39,857 nucleotides of DNA from Bythopirellula sp. (GCA_028285205.1 JANQQA010000004.1:1-39857), one strand, 5' to 3'; shown: positions 8,488 through 16,995, counted from the first letter of the stretch. The notes: generated by a model not told the origin, from the letters alone. Translations and numbers: made by a program.

Positions 8488-9006
8488 ATGTCACGCTCCG
8501 GAGCAGTCACATTCAAAGGCAATCCCATGACTCTCGCAGGCGAAGCTGTTGCCGCTGGCCAAGCAGCGCCTGAGTTTAAGTTGCACTACTTCAAGGATGG
8601 CATGCAAGAGTTGACGCTCGCCGATCTCAAGGGCAAGCCTAGCTTGATCAGCGTAGTGCCCTCGCTGGATACACCTGTGTGTGCTACGCAGACCAAAACG
8701 TTCAACGAGAAAGTCGGCGAGTTGGGCGACAGCATCAATGCCGTCACGGTCAGCCTCGATCTACCGTTTGCCATGAATCGATTCTGCGGAGCGGAAAGCG
8801 TCACTAACATTCAACCCGCAAGCGACTATCAAGATCGTAATTTCGGCAACGCCTGGGGAACGCTGATCGAAGAACTTAAGATCATGGCTCGCGCGATCTT
8901 CGTGCTCGACGCGGAAGGCACGATCAAATACGTCGAGTACGTTGGCGAAGTCGCCGAAGAGCCCAACTACGATGCCGCGATGGCGGCGTTGAAGGAACTG
9001 CTCTAG
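8488..9006 (+). CDS. tpx: Thiol peroxidase (atypical 2-Cys peroxiredoxin)
   Basis: Tpx reduces hydrogen peroxide and alkyl hydroperoxides using thioredoxin, in the cytoplasm or periplasm depending on species. The 172-residue protein has the family layout: VTFKGNPMTLAGEAVAAGQAAPEFKL, then PSLDTPVCATQTKTFN with peroxidatic Cys65, and RFCGAESV with resolving Cys100. The tail AIFVLDAEGTIKYVEYV is typical. The length equals that of E. coli Tpx (168). The ATG at 8488 is preceded by AAAAAGGAA at a normal distance; an earlier in-frame ATG at 8410 would add a leader without homology. It has no signal peptide here. Downstream on the same strand are an aquaporin and a cytochrome c peroxidase, suggesting peroxide defence. 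Confidence 0.95.
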   Translation: MSRSGAVTFKGNPMTLAGEAVAAGQAAPEFKLHYFKDGMQELTLADLKGKPSLISVVPSLDTPVCATQTKTFNEKVGELGDSINAVTVSLDLPFAMNRFCGAESVTNIQPASDYQDRNFGNAWGTLIEELKIMARAIFVLDAEGTIKYVEYVGEVAEEPNYDAAMAALKELL

Positions 9007-9048
9007 GGAGATCTCTGCGGTGTCTTTTTTTAGGGAGGGTTAGGCGGA

Positions 9049-9786
9049 ATGAGTACTTCTCGTTGCATGGTGGCGGAGGCGATTGGCACGTTCTTTCTCT
9101 GCTTCGCAGGGATCGGCGCGATTCTCTCGACGCAACCGTCGATTGACAGTGGCGCGGGCCTGGTTGGTATCGCGCTCGCTCACGGCCTTGCGCTGTCGGT
9201 GGGAGTCTGCACGTTTGGCGGCATCAGCGGCGCGCATTTCAATCCGGCCGTGACGATCGCCATGTTGCTGACCGGGCGGATCAAGGTCGACGGCGCGATC
9301 CAGTACATCTTGGCGCAGTTGGTCGGGGCGGTTGTCGCCGCCTGGTGTTGTCAAATGATCTGGCCGCCCGACGCGGTGTCTGCGGCCCAGTTGGGAATCC
9401 CGCTGCCAGCCGCCGGAAACATGCCCGGTGCCGAAGGCGCCTGGCTGAGCCTGGGCGGGTTGTTGGTGGCTGTGTTCATCGCCACGTTTCTGCTGGTGAT
9501 AGCGATTTTCGGCGTGGCGATTGACGAGCGTGGCAAGGCCGTTACGATCGGCGCTTTTGCCATTGGCCTGACGGTAGCGTTCGACATCTTGGCGATTGGC
9601 CCGGTCACCGGTGCTTCGATGAATCCGGCCCGCTCGTTTGGGCCCGCGTTGATCTACACACTCACCGGCGGAGAAGCGGCCGACGGCGCTTTTTCGCTGC
9701 ACTGGTGTTACTGGGCGGCGCCGATTGCGGGTGCGGCCGTTGGGGCCCTGCTATACGAGAACTTTCTGTTGAGTGACGAAGAGTGA
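9049..9786 (+). CDS. Aquaporin / MIP-family channel
   Basis: A 245-residue integral membrane channel with six hydrophobic helices and the two half-helix NPA motifs, HFNPAVT (about residue 64) and SMNPARSFGPAL (about residue 190). The N-terminal MVAEAIGTFFLCFAGIGAIL and TM2 ALAHGLALSVGV resemble plant TIP and animal AQP8 more than E. coli AqpZ. By motif alignment the aromatic/arginine filter would be His (TM2), Ile (TM5, in FDILAIGPVTG), Ala and Arg. That is the kind of filter found in TIPs, some of which pass water, ammonia or hydrogen peroxide. AGGCGGA directly precedes the ATG. It sits 42 bp after tpx and 37 bp before the cytochrome c peroxidase gene. A glycerol facilitator is less likely because the GLP-specific Asp after the second NPA (NPARD) is absent. 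Confidence 0.92.
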   Translation: MSTSRCMVAEAIGTFFLCFAGIGAILSTQPSIDSGAGLVGIALAHGLALSVGVCTFGGISGAHFNPAVTIAMLLTGRIKVDGAIQYILAQLVGAVVAAWCCQMIWPPDAVSAAQLGIPLPAAGNMPGAEGAWLSLGGLLVAVFIATFLLVIAIFGVAIDERGKAVTIGAFAIGLTVAFDILAIGPVTGASMNPARSFGPALIYTLTGGEAADGAFSLHWCYWAAPIAGAAVGALLYENFLLSDEE

Positions 9787-9823
9787 CAGCTGCGAATGTG
9801 CAACATTTGCGAAGGAGAGAATC

Positions 9824-11278
9824 ATGGGTAGGTTCATAGCAATCGTGGTCGCTTTGGTGGCGGTCGCGGTACTGATCAACAACGCGACGCAAAAGCCGGC
9901 AGACCAGCAAAGGAATGATGCTGAAGTCGCGCAGGTGGCTGAACAGTCAGGTCCGACGAAAGAAGCAGCAGGCAGCGCTGAATCTAGCGATGACGAGGCG
10001 TCGACCGCCGTGAAGCCGCAATCGGCCGTAGTGAAGACGGTCGCAGCGGAGTCGGAATCGCAGGTCGTCCAGACGAGTGCCGAGCCCGAGTCCGTGTTGC
10101 TCGGTAGCGGTGACTTGCTCACCGGGATTCCTGGCGAGGGTGATCTGACGCTCGCTGAAGTCGAGAGCTGGTTGGCGAACCCGAAGAATCACGTTGTTCT
10201 AAATCCGGAACTGCCGGCGGGCCTGGCAGCCGGAGCCGCCGAGATTAAAGGCATCGATAAGAATCCCATGACTCGCGCGAAGATCGAACTTGGTCGACAG
10301 CTCTACTTCGACACGCGTTTGTCGAGTGACAACACGGTTAGCTGCGCTAGCTGCCACGATCCCGAATTCGGCTACGCGAAGGACACGCAGTTTGGCATCG
10401 GGGTCGACGGTCAGCAAGGCGGGAGAAACTCACCGGTCGCTTATAACCGCATCCTCAGCGGGCCGCAATTCTGGGACGGACGAGCTGAATCGCTCGAAGC
10501 CCAGGCTGTCGGTCCGATTGCCAATCCGATCGAGATGGGGAACACGCACGAGAATTGCGTCAAGACACTCAAAGGAATCGAGGGCTACGTCAAGCAGTTT
10601 GAGTCCATCTTTGATGACGGCGTGACGATCGACAACGTTGGCAAGGCGATCGCCACGTTCGAGCGCGCGGTTGTCACCGGCCCCGCGCCTTGGGATTACT
10701 ACCAAAAAGTTGCCGCCTTCGAGAAGGCTTTTGGCGAGGATCTAGAGTACATCAAGGAAGAGCGCGCAAAAGCAGAGCCGGATCTCGACGACGAGGACCT
10801 GGAAACTTGGGACCAGTACACCGAACTGATGCAGCCGCTGGAGACCAGCCCTATCAGCGAATCGGCCATCCGTGGTGGTGATCTGTTCTTCAGCGATAAG
10901 GCTGGCTGCACTGCTTGCCACGTGGGCGCGAACTTCGCCGACGAAAAGTACCACAACTTGGGTGTTGGCATGACGGCTGATGAGCCTGACCTGGGACGCT
11001 ACACCGAATCCAGCAACGAGATAGACCGTGGCGCGTTCAAGACTCCCACCGTGCGCAATGTGTCGTACACCGCACCCTACATGCATGACGGGTCTCAAAA
11101 GACGCTAGAAGAAGTCGTCGAATGGTACGCCAAAGGTGGCCACGCCAATCCACACCTGAGCGAAAAGGTCAAGAAGCTTGACCTGACCGACCAGGACAAG
11201 AAAGATTTGGTGGCATTTATGGCAGAAGGCCTGAAAGGCGCGTTTCCTGCGGTCGAAGCCGGTCGGCTACCGCAATAG
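9824..11278 (+). CDS. Di-haem cytochrome c peroxidase family protein (CcpA/MauG superfamily)
   Basis: A 484-residue exported protein with a hydrophobic N-terminal helix (MGRFIAIVVALVAVAVLIN), which is an anchor or signal, then a low-complexity Ala/Glu linker to about residue 100. The catalytic part starts at ELGRQLYFDTRLSSDNTVSCASCHDPEFGYA, with haem motif C174-x2-C177-H178. The second haem motif is CTACH (C362, C365, H366). RNSPVAYNRI, GPQFWDGRAESLE and KTPTVRNVSYTAPYMHDG are standard blocks of this family. Bacterial members reduce hydrogen peroxide with electrons from small c-type cytochromes in the periplasm; MauG-type members oxidise proteins instead. GAAGGAGAG precedes the ATG at 9824. 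It is 37 bp downstream of the aquaporin gene, likely in the same transcript. Confidence 0.9.
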   Translation: MGRFIAIVVALVAVAVLINNATQKPADQQRNDAEVAQVAEQSGPTKEAAGSAESSDDEASTAVKPQSAVVKTVAAESESQVVQTSAEPESVLLGSGDLLTGIPGEGDLTLAEVESWLANPKNHVVLNPELPAGLAAGAAEIKGIDKNPMTRAKIELGRQLYFDTRLSSDNTVSCASCHDPEFGYAKDTQFGIGVDGQQGGRNSPVAYNRILSGPQFWDGRAESLEAQAVGPIANPIEMGNTHENCVKTLKGIEGYVKQFESIFDDGVTIDNVGKAIATFERAVVTGPAPWDYYQKVAAFEKAFGEDLEYIKEERAKAEPDLDDEDLETWDQYTELMQPLETSPISESAIRGGDLFFSDKAGCTACHVGANFADEKYHNLGVGMTADEPDLGRYTESSNEIDRGAFKTPTVRNVSYTAPYMHDGSQKTLEEVVEWYAKGGHANPHLSEKVKKLDLTDQDKKDLVAFMAEGLKGAFPAVEAGRLPQ

Positions 11279-11296
11279 CAATACCTGCCTGCCGGC

Positions 11297-11740
11297 TTAG
11301 CTGCGGAGTGATCGTCGCGTTGCCCATTTGCGATACGTGAACATCGTCCACAGGTTTGGTTTCGCAAACAACGCGCGCGTCACCAAGCCCCAAAATCCGC
11401 CTGCGTGTTCGTATTCCACGTGTTCGTTGACGCGTGTTTTCTCAGTGTCGACGGCTGTAAACGTGTGAGTATGCTCCCACTTCTTCGCAGGCCCTTCTGC
11501 CTGTACGTCAGTGAATCCGTTGTCGGATACATCGCGGTGCACAGCGGTCCAGTGCAGGGGCAGTGGTCCAACCCACAGCGTGAACTTCGACACGGAGCCC
11601 TCCGCTAGCGGTTGGATTTCGTGCAGCTGCACGATCGTGGGTGGCGGGGTCAGAATCTTGAGGGCACTGGTGTCGTGGTGAAAATCACGCACCGCGTCCA
11701 GCGGAGCGTCGACAGTGAATTCGTAATCAAAGATCAGCAT
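11297..11740 (-). CDS. SRPBCC (START-like) family protein
   Basis: A 147-residue soluble protein beginning MLIFDYEFTVDAPLDAVRDFHHD, the usual first strand and helix of the SRPBCC/polyketide cyclase fold. It continues with KFTLWVGPLPLHWTAVHRDV, KKWEHTHTFTAV and RVNEHVEYEHAGG. These are the alternating strands of the helix-grip barrel that encloses a hydrophobic ligand. The closest type I recall is the ligand-binding SRPBCC proteins annotated in cyanobacteria and planctomycetes; the ligand is unknown. The ATG at 11740 fits the fold. An ATG at 11815 would overlap the end of fxsA and add a polar leader, so it is less likely. The gene is 52 bp downstream of fxsA on the same strand and convergent with the cytochrome c peroxidase gene. 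Confidence 0.78.
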   Translation of the reverse strand: MLIFDYEFTVDAPLDAVRDFHHDTSALKILTPPPTIVQLHEIQPLAEGSVSKFTLWVGPLPLHWTAVHRDVSDNGFTDVQAEGPAKKWEHTHTFTAVDTEKTRVNEHVEYEHAGGFWGLVTRALFAKPNLWTMFTYRKWATRRSLRS

Positions 11741-11792
11741 GCGTGTGGGGTGCTCTGAATCGGGTGGCGTCGAAGCGCCGGTGGAATCGTTC

Positions 11793-12266
11793 TCAGTCCT
11801 CGACAACATGTGCATCGACCACGCGCCCCTCGACGACTTTGCCGTCGCGAACTTGAGCACTCCCTCGCTGGCCGTCTGTCCAGAACGAAGCGTTGGTTTC
11901 GATTTTCACGTGCCTGGCCAGCCATGCCTTGAGGATCTTCCGCACTACGACTCTTACCGGCGGCAGTAGCAGCGATAAACCGACCACGTCGGTGATCACT
12001 CCGGGTGTGATCAGCAACACGCCGGCCACCAGCAGCATCACGCCATCGCCCATCGCTTCGGCCGGCAGCTTTCCCTCAGCCAGCTCGCTGCGGATGCGAA
12101 ACATCGTCAGCCAGCCTTGCATCTTCGCCAGCCAGGCGCCGACGAAGCCGGTGAGCAGGACCACCGCGATCGTAGTCCAGAAGCCAAACACTCCACTTAG
12201 CTGGAACAGCAACCACAGTTCCAGCAGCGGCATGAGCGTGAACAGTAAGAACAGCAGTAGCAGCAT
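11793..12266 (-). CDS. fxsA: FxsA family cytoplasmic-membrane protein
   Basis: A 157-residue membrane protein with the FxsA layout. The first helix is MLLLLFLLFTLMPLLELWLLFQLSGVFGF. The second is TTIAVVLLTGFVGAWLAKMQGW. GKLPAEAMGDGVMLLVAGVLLITPGVITDVVGLSLLLPPVR follows, with the family GxLLxxPGxxTDxxGxxLLxPxxR signature. The polar tail is variable. E. coli FxsA modulates exclusion of phage T7 by the F factor; its cellular role elsewhere is unclear. The ATG at 12266 begins exactly at the family start, and upstream in-frame codons to 12902 would only add non-homologous sequence. It is divergent from the radical SAM gene and probably co-transcribed with the SRPBCC gene. Confidence 0.9.
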   Translation of the reverse strand: MLLLLFLLFTLMPLLELWLLFQLSGVFGFWTTIAVVLLTGFVGAWLAKMQGWLTMFRIRSELAEGKLPAEAMGDGVMLLVAGVLLITPGVITDVVGLSLLLPPVRVVVRKILKAWLARHVKIETNASFWTDGQRGSAQVRDGKVVEGRVVDAHVVED

Positions 12267-12416
12267 TTCGGATTTCTCAGCAGCGTACGATTGGATCTTC
12301 ACAGTAACTATAGGCGATTCGCTAAACTTCGGCTTGGCTTGCCAATCGGATTCGCTAAAATGAGTGTACGTATGTATATTTAAGTGACGATCGATCCGAT
12401 CGCGTGGGGGGCTGCT

Positions 12417-13502
12417 GTGGGGATTCCTGAGAGACCAATTCACAAGGCTCGGGGCGCATCGGTTCAGCCACCGAATCGCTTTCTCGCTGTGCATCAGGAA
12501 GATGACTGGGAACACGTGGCTGAGGACGAAGAGTTTTTCGCCTCGCTGGAGCGGCCACCGACGGTCTATCTGCCGGACAGTTCGCAGTCGATCGTCGCCG
12601 AGAACGATAGCCCCGACGTGCCGTTTCGCTACAGCGTGAATCCCTATCGCGGCTGCGCGCATGGCTGCAGCTATTGCTACGCTCGTCCCACGCACGAATA
12701 CCTCGGGCTGAGCGCGGGTCTCGATTTTGAAACCAAAGTCATGGTCAAGCACCGCGCGCCCCAGCTGCTGCGCAAGTGGCTTGCCCGTCCGAAGTACGAG
12801 CCGCAGTCGCTCGCCTTCTCCGGCGTAACCGATTGTTATCAGCCGGTGGAGCGCAAGTATCGACTGACACGCGGCTGCCTGGAAGTCGCTGCCGAGTGCC
12901 ATCAGCCAATCGGCATCGTTACGAAGAACGCACTTGTCACACGCGACCTCGACCTGCTCACACCGATGGCGGCGATTAACACCGCACGCGTCGCGCTGAG
13001 CATCACGACGCTCGACAACGAGCTCGCTCGCAAGATGGATCCGCGCACCAGTACGCCGGCCGCCAGATTACGTGCCATGGAGAAACTCTCTGCGGCGGGG
13101 GTACCGACTTTCGCGATGGTAGCCCCGGTCATTCCGGGACTGAATGATGCGGAGATTCCCGCGATTCTCCAGGCGGCCCGAAACGCAGGTGCCGAGAGTG
13201 CCGCATATGTCTTGCTGCGGTTGCCCTACGCTGTGGTCGAGGTGTTTTACGACTGGCTCGATCGCCACGTCCCCGACCAAGCCGCGCGCGTCCGCGCGCG
13301 CATTCAAGACACGCGAGGCGGCAAATCCTACGATGGCCGCTATGGCCACCGCATGCGCGGGACAGGTATTATCGCGGAACAGATCGGCGAGACATTTCGG
13401 GTGTTCGCTCGGAAGTTTGAGTTGGACAACAAACTCGAGCCGCTCGACACGTCAAAATTCCAAGCGCCCCAAATGCACTCGGATCAAATGCGACTATTTT
13501 GA
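12417..13502 (+). CDS. Radical SAM protein, PA0069/Rv2578c family
   Basis: A protein of about 361 residues with the radical SAM cluster motif CAHGCSYC (C-x3-C-x2-C) in NPYRGCAHGCSYCYARPTHEYLG. The flanking blocks ARGASVQPPNRF, KHRAPQLLRKWLARP, SGVTDCYQPVERKYRLTRGCLEV, GIVTKNALVTRDLDLL and KMDPRTSTPAARLRAMEKLSAAG are typical of the PA0069 family, which is related to spore photoproduct lyase. A [4Fe-4S] cluster and S-adenosylmethionine would generate a 5'-deoxyadenosyl radical; the substrate is not established. I prefer GTG at 12417, which follows a GGGGGG run. The GTG at 12384 gives 11 more residues but has no ribosome-binding site and lies next to a TATATT box at 12375-12380. Confidence 0.88.
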   Translation: MGIPERPIHKARGASVQPPNRFLAVHQEDDWEHVAEDEEFFASLERPPTVYLPDSSQSIVAENDSPDVPFRYSVNPYRGCAHGCSYCYARPTHEYLGLSAGLDFETKVMVKHRAPQLLRKWLARPKYEPQSLAFSGVTDCYQPVERKYRLTRGCLEVAAECHQPIGIVTKNALVTRDLDLLTPMAAINTARVALSITTLDNELARKMDPRTSTPAARLRAMEKLSAAGVPTFAMVAPVIPGLNDAEIPAILQAARNAGAESAAYVLLRLPYAVVEVFYDWLDRHVPDQAARVRARIQDTRGGKSYDGRYGHRMRGTGIIAEQIGETFRVFARKFELDNKLEPLDTSKFQAPQMHSDQMRLF

Positions 13503-13569
13503 GGTTCGGTACGCATCCCGTTGATCCTGCAAATCCTATCATCACCCCCCACAATTGGCCCGACAAATC

Positions 13570-13779
13570 ATGCCCTACATCAATGTTCAAATCACCCAAG
13601 GCTCAACGCGCGAGCAAAAAGAGACGCTGGTCCGCGAGATGACCGATTCGTTGGTGCGCGTCCTAGGCAAACAGCCTGAGCACATCCACATCGTGATCGA
13701 AGAAATCGCCGACGAAAACTGGGGCTACGCCGGGATGCTGACCGACGAGTGGAAGCGGCAGCAAGGCAAGCAGTCATAA
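13570..13779 (+). CDS. 4-oxalocrotonate tautomerase family protein
   Basis: A 69-residue member of the tautomerase superfamily. After Met removal it begins with the catalytic proline (M-P-Y-I-N-V-Q-I-T), followed by GSTREQKETLVREMTDSLVRVLGKQPEHIHIVIEEI, the standard beta-alpha-beta unit. The length is right for the small, oligomeric 4-OT type, in which Pro1 acts as the general base in keto-enol tautomerisation. The downstream residues ENWGYAGML match DmpI/YwhB-like members. The start at 13570 is fixed by the need for Pro as the second codon. No aromatic catabolic genes are nearby, so the natural substrate is unknown. Confidence 0.93.
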   Translation: MPYINVQITQGSTREQKETLVREMTDSLVRVLGKQPEHIHIVIEEIADENWGYAGMLTDEWKRQQGKQS

Positions 13780-13897
13780 CGATGATGGAGCGCTCCCGCG
13801 TGGTCAGCTGAGCCAATTGTGGACGGTGTTAATTGCAACCAAGTGCTGCGGTTTGTCACAGATCAAAACTTGGTCACGATCGTGTGAGGATGCGCAA

Positions 13898-14569
13898 ATG
13901 TCCACGAAGTCCGTATTGATTTGTATCGCAATAGCCGCCGCTTTGTTTTTCGGCTGGAAGCTTACCAGTTCCAGCGCTTACGAATCGGCGGAATACACGG
14001 TGCTTGAAAAAAGCGACGCCTATGAGATTCGCGAGTACCCCGACTTGATGTTAGCCGCCACGAACATGAAAGCCGACCGCCAGCGCGAAGACGGCAGCTT
14101 CATGCGCTTGTTTCGTTACATCAGCGGCGATAACGACAATTCACAAAAAGTGGCGATGACCACGCCGGTGTTCATGGAATCGGAGTCGAACCGCACCGAT
14201 GGCCAGATGGGATTTGTGCTCCCGGCAGAAGTGGCCAGCAGTCGCGTGCCAGAGCCGAACAGTGAGCGCGTCGAAATCAAGAAACGGGCGGGCGGTTTGT
14301 TCGCAGTGATCCGCTTCAACGGACGTATGAATCGTGAGTCGGTCGAAAGCGCGGAAGCGTCATTACGCGAGTGGATTGCGTCGAAGGGCTTGGTCGCCGC
14401 CGAGCAATTCGAGTCCGCCGGCTACGACCCACCTTGGACACCCGGCCGCTTCCGTCGCAACGAAGTACTAATCCGTTTGTTGCCAACTGCTGAAGCGACA
14501 GTGCAGCAAAGTGAATCTGTGGAGATAGATAAAACTACTGAGCTGAAATTGGCGGAACAAACCAAGTAG
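13898..14569 (+). CDS. SOUL haem-binding family protein, membrane-anchored
   Basis: A 223-residue protein with one N-terminal hydrophobic helix (VLICIAIAAALFFGW) and then the SOUL domain. Its blocks are YTVLEKSDAYEIREYPDLMLAAT, FMRLFRYISGDND, KVAMTTPVFME, MGFVLPAEV and FAVIRFNGRMNRESV. The last two strands end at RRNEVLIRLL. SOUL proteins bind haem or related tetrapyrroles in some eukaryotes; the bacterial role is unproven. The length fits an anchored SOUL protein facing the periplasm or another compartment. The ATG at 13898 places the anchor at the N-terminus. Earlier in-frame codons from 13817 would add an unrelated leader. Its stop is 12 bp from the convergent stop of the M48 gene. Confidence 0.9.
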   Translation: MSTKSVLICIAIAAALFFGWKLTSSSAYESAEYTVLEKSDAYEIREYPDLMLAATNMKADRQREDGSFMRLFRYISGDNDNSQKVAMTTPVFMESESNRTDGQMGFVLPAEVASSRVPEPNSERVEIKKRAGGLFAVIRFNGRMNRESVESAEASLREWIASKGLVAAEQFESAGYDPPWTPGRFRRNEVLIRLLPTAEATVQQSESVEIDKTTELKLAEQTK

Positions 14570-14581
14570 CCATTGCGCACG

Positions 14582-15535
14582 CTACGGCCGCAAGTTGTTG
14601 GGCACGCCGTTGGGATGATACTTTTGTATCGCTTTCTCGATATACGCAACGCGGTTGGCAGGCTTGGGGTGGGTGCTCATAAACTCAGGCGGACCGCCAC
14701 TGCCGGTTGCCTGTTCGAGGACCCGCATCACACCCTTCATTGCACGCGGGTCGTAGCCCGCGAGTCCGCAGAGTTTGACGCCCCAATCGTCGGACTCTAG
14801 CTCGTGATCGCGACCGTACTGCATGCTCAGTACCGAAGCGACCATCTGTCCCATTTGGCTCCCTTCTCCGCCACCACCGAGCACGCCCATCGCGCCTGCC
14901 AGGCCTTGATATAGTCCTTGCTTCGCCATGCGCTTATTGCCATGCCGCATGATGACGTGGCCGATCTCGTGTCCGAGCACGCCGGCGAGTTCGCCTTCGG
15001 TCTCGAGCTTGTCGTACAGACCGTGCGTCACGAACACCTTGCCACCAGGCAACGCGAAGGCGTTGACGGTTTGTCGGTCGGCTAGCAGCATAAACGTGAA
15101 GTCGTTGAGGTATGGGTTGCGTCGGTTGGCACCGGGGTGCTCCTCATTGAACTCGGCGAGATCGCGCTCAAGTGCGCGGAGTAGGTTCATACCGACACGT
15201 TCTACCAGGTCCTGATCTGCCTGACTGCGCGTGAGGCCGCCGTGCTGGCTGACCATCTGTGGCGCCGCCTGCAGTCCGAGCTGGACTTCCTGCGCTTCAT
15301 CGGTCAGCGCCACCCGTTCCGGTTCGCCTGTCGTTTCGTTGATGTCCTTCTGCTTCGAGTAATAACTAATGAACGCGAAGGCGGCGATTGCCAGCGCGAT
15401 TAACAACCTCGCCTTGAGACCTCCACCAGAACCACGACCGAATGTGGGGCGTCGCTGTCCGCGCTGAGGTTGTCGTCGCTGGGGAAAAGGAAAGCCGCGA
15501 CTGCCGCGCTGGCTGGGGAACTGCAATGGGGACAT
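14582..15535 (-). CDS. M48-family zinc metallopeptidase (Ste24/HtpX/BepA-like)
   Basis: A 317-residue protein with a Gln/Arg/Gly-rich N-terminus. One membrane helix follows at about residues 41-58 (ARLLIALAIAAFAFISYY). The M48 domain has VNAFALPGGKVFVTHGLYD, HEIGH at 189-193 (the HExxH zinc site) and ELESDDWG near 245-250, which provides the third ligand. FMSTHPKPANRVAYIEKAI is the usual C-terminal block. The layout matches single-helix M48B/M48C proteases facing the periplasm, such as those assisting outer-membrane protein quality control. The gene is transcribed in the same direction as the suf genes but 176 bp downstream of sufS, so a separate promoter is likely. Confidence 0.92.
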   Translation of the reverse strand: MSPLQFPSQRGSRGFPFPQRRQPQRGQRRPTFGRGSGGGLKARLLIALAIAAFAFISYYSKQKDINETTGEPERVALTDEAQEVQLGLQAAPQMVSQHGGLTRSQADQDLVERVGMNLLRALERDLAEFNEEHPGANRRNPYLNDFTFMLLADRQTVNAFALPGGKVFVTHGLYDKLETEGELAGVLGHEIGHVIMRHGNKRMAKQGLYQGLAGAMGVLGGGGEGSQMGQMVASVLSMQYGRDHELESDDWGVKLCGLAGYDPRAMKGVMRVLEQATGSGGPPEFMSTHPKPANRVAYIEKAIQKYHPNGVPNNLRP

Positions 15536-15711
15536 GATGCGAAGCGATTGGGATAGAGCTCAGTTGGACAAGTTCTCCCAATATAACACGAACCAAGTGG
15601 TGTGCGAAGAAACCGTCTTGCCGGCGATCGGTACACGGAACTCACGGCCCGCCGGCCTAGGCCGACCGTAAGTGCCAACAGCAGCTGATACTGTCGCGAC
15701 GGATTGCGATT

Positions 15712-16995
15712 CTACTGCGGTTTGCGCCGCCGCTTGCGACCCTTGGGAGCAAACATCTGTTGCACTTCAGCGATGCCCTCCACCAGGCGATCGACATCCT
15801 CGGGGCGGTTGTAGAGATAGAAACTCGCCCGTGTGCTGGCGGCAATGCCCAGTAATTTGTGCAGGGGCTGTGTGCAGTGATGCCCCGCACGCACGGCGAC
15901 GCCGTAGCGATCGTTCAGTACTTGGGCGAATTCGTGCGCGTGGATGCGATCGAAGGCGAAGCTCACTAGTCCGGCACGATGCTCAGGCGCGGGACCCAAG
16001 ATTTGCAGCCCGTCGATCTGGCTGAGGGCCGCGTGCGCCTGCTCGACGAGGATCTGCTCGTGTTGGTGAATGGCCTCTAGTCCAACGCGATTCAGGTAGT
16101 CGATGGCTGCGGACATGCCGATCGCTGGAGTGATTGGTGGCGTGCCGGCTTCGAATTTCGCGGGCAGCGCGGCAGGCGTGAATCCGTCGAGGCGGACCTC
16201 ATTGATCATGCTGCCACCGCCCAAAAACGGCGGCATCTCGTCGAGCAGCGCTTCCTTGCCATACAGAATCCCGACTCCCGAGGGCCCAAGCATCTTGTGG
16301 CCACTGAAGGCCATAAAGTCGGCATCCCAGTGGCGTACATCGGTCGTCGTGTGCGGGACGCTTTGCGCCGCATCGACCAATACCAATGCGCCCGCGTCAT
16401 GAGACTTCTTCACGATCTCATCGATCGGATTCACTGTGCCCAAAGTGTTCGACACCGAGACGACCGCAACGAGCTTCGTTTTCTCGCTCAATAGCAAGTC
16501 GAACGCGGCCATATCGAGTCGGCCATCTTCAGTCAGCGGGACGTGGCGAAGCACGGCGCCCGTTCGTTGGCAAACTTGCTGCCAGGGCACGAGGTTTGAG
16601 TGATGCTCCATCACGGTGGTGAGAACCTCGTCACCGGCCTTAAGATTCGTCTCGCCCCAACTTCTCGCCACGAGATTGATCGACGCGGTCGTGCCTTGCG
16701 TAAAGATCACCTCGTGCGCATGCTCGGCGTTGATGAAGGCACGCACCTTCTCGCGGGCCAATTCGAATTGCTCGGTGCTCCGCTCGCTGAGGGTGTGAAT
16801 ACCGCGATGAACATTGGCGTAGTCTCGCTCGTACACCTGGCTCAGCGCGTCGATTACCTGCCGCGGTCTTTGAGTGCTCGCCGCATTGTCGAGGAACACC
16901 AGCGGCTGACCGCCGAGGACATTGTTGGTGAGAATCGGGAAATCTTCTCGCAGCGAAGCCGGCAACAAGGCAGCGTTCTCAGTGACGGTACTCAT
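15712..16995 (-). CDS. sufS: Cysteine desulfurase, SufS type
   Basis: SufS removes sulfur from L-cysteine as a persulfide for iron-sulfur cluster assembly, using pyridoxal phosphate. The 427-residue protein has the class V aminotransferase layout with FLDNAASTQRPRQVIDAL, THE-like FTQGTTASINLVA and VDAAQSVPH. The PLP lysine K234 is in AFSGHKMLGPSG, and the persulfide-carrying C374 is in VRAGHHCTQPLHK. The C-terminus is a basic tail (KGRKRRRKPQ) beyond the usual end. The ATG at 16995 directly follows the TAG stop of sufU (TAGATG), so the two are translationally coupled. The scaffold SufBCD genes are not in this window. Confidence 0.96.
   Translation of the reverse strand: MSTVTENAALLPASLREDFPILTNNVLGGQPLVFLDNAASTQRPRQVIDALSQVYERDYANVHRGIHTLSERSTEQFELAREKVRAFINAEHAHEVIFTQGTTASINLVARSWGETNLKAGDEVLTTVMEHHSNLVPWQQVCQRTGAVLRHVPLTEDGRLDMAAFDLLLSEKTKLVAVVSVSNTLGTVNPIDEIVKKSHDAGALVLVDAAQSVPHTTTDVRHWDADFMAFSGHKMLGPSGVGILYGKEALLDEMPPFLGGGSMINEVRLDGFTPAALPAKFEAGTPPITPAIGMSAAIDYLNRVGLEAIHQHEQILVEQAHAALSQIDGLQILGPAPEHRAGLVSFAFDRIHAHEFAQVLNDRYGVAVRAGHHCTQPLHKLLGIAASTRASFYLYNRPEDVDRLVEGIAEVQQMFAPKGRKRRRKPQ

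Noticed and set aside
9040..9702. Long minus-strand open frame opposite the aquaporin gene
   Set aside because: It is a low-complexity Arg/His/Gln-rich shadow of the real gene, which has unambiguous NPA motifs on the plus strand.
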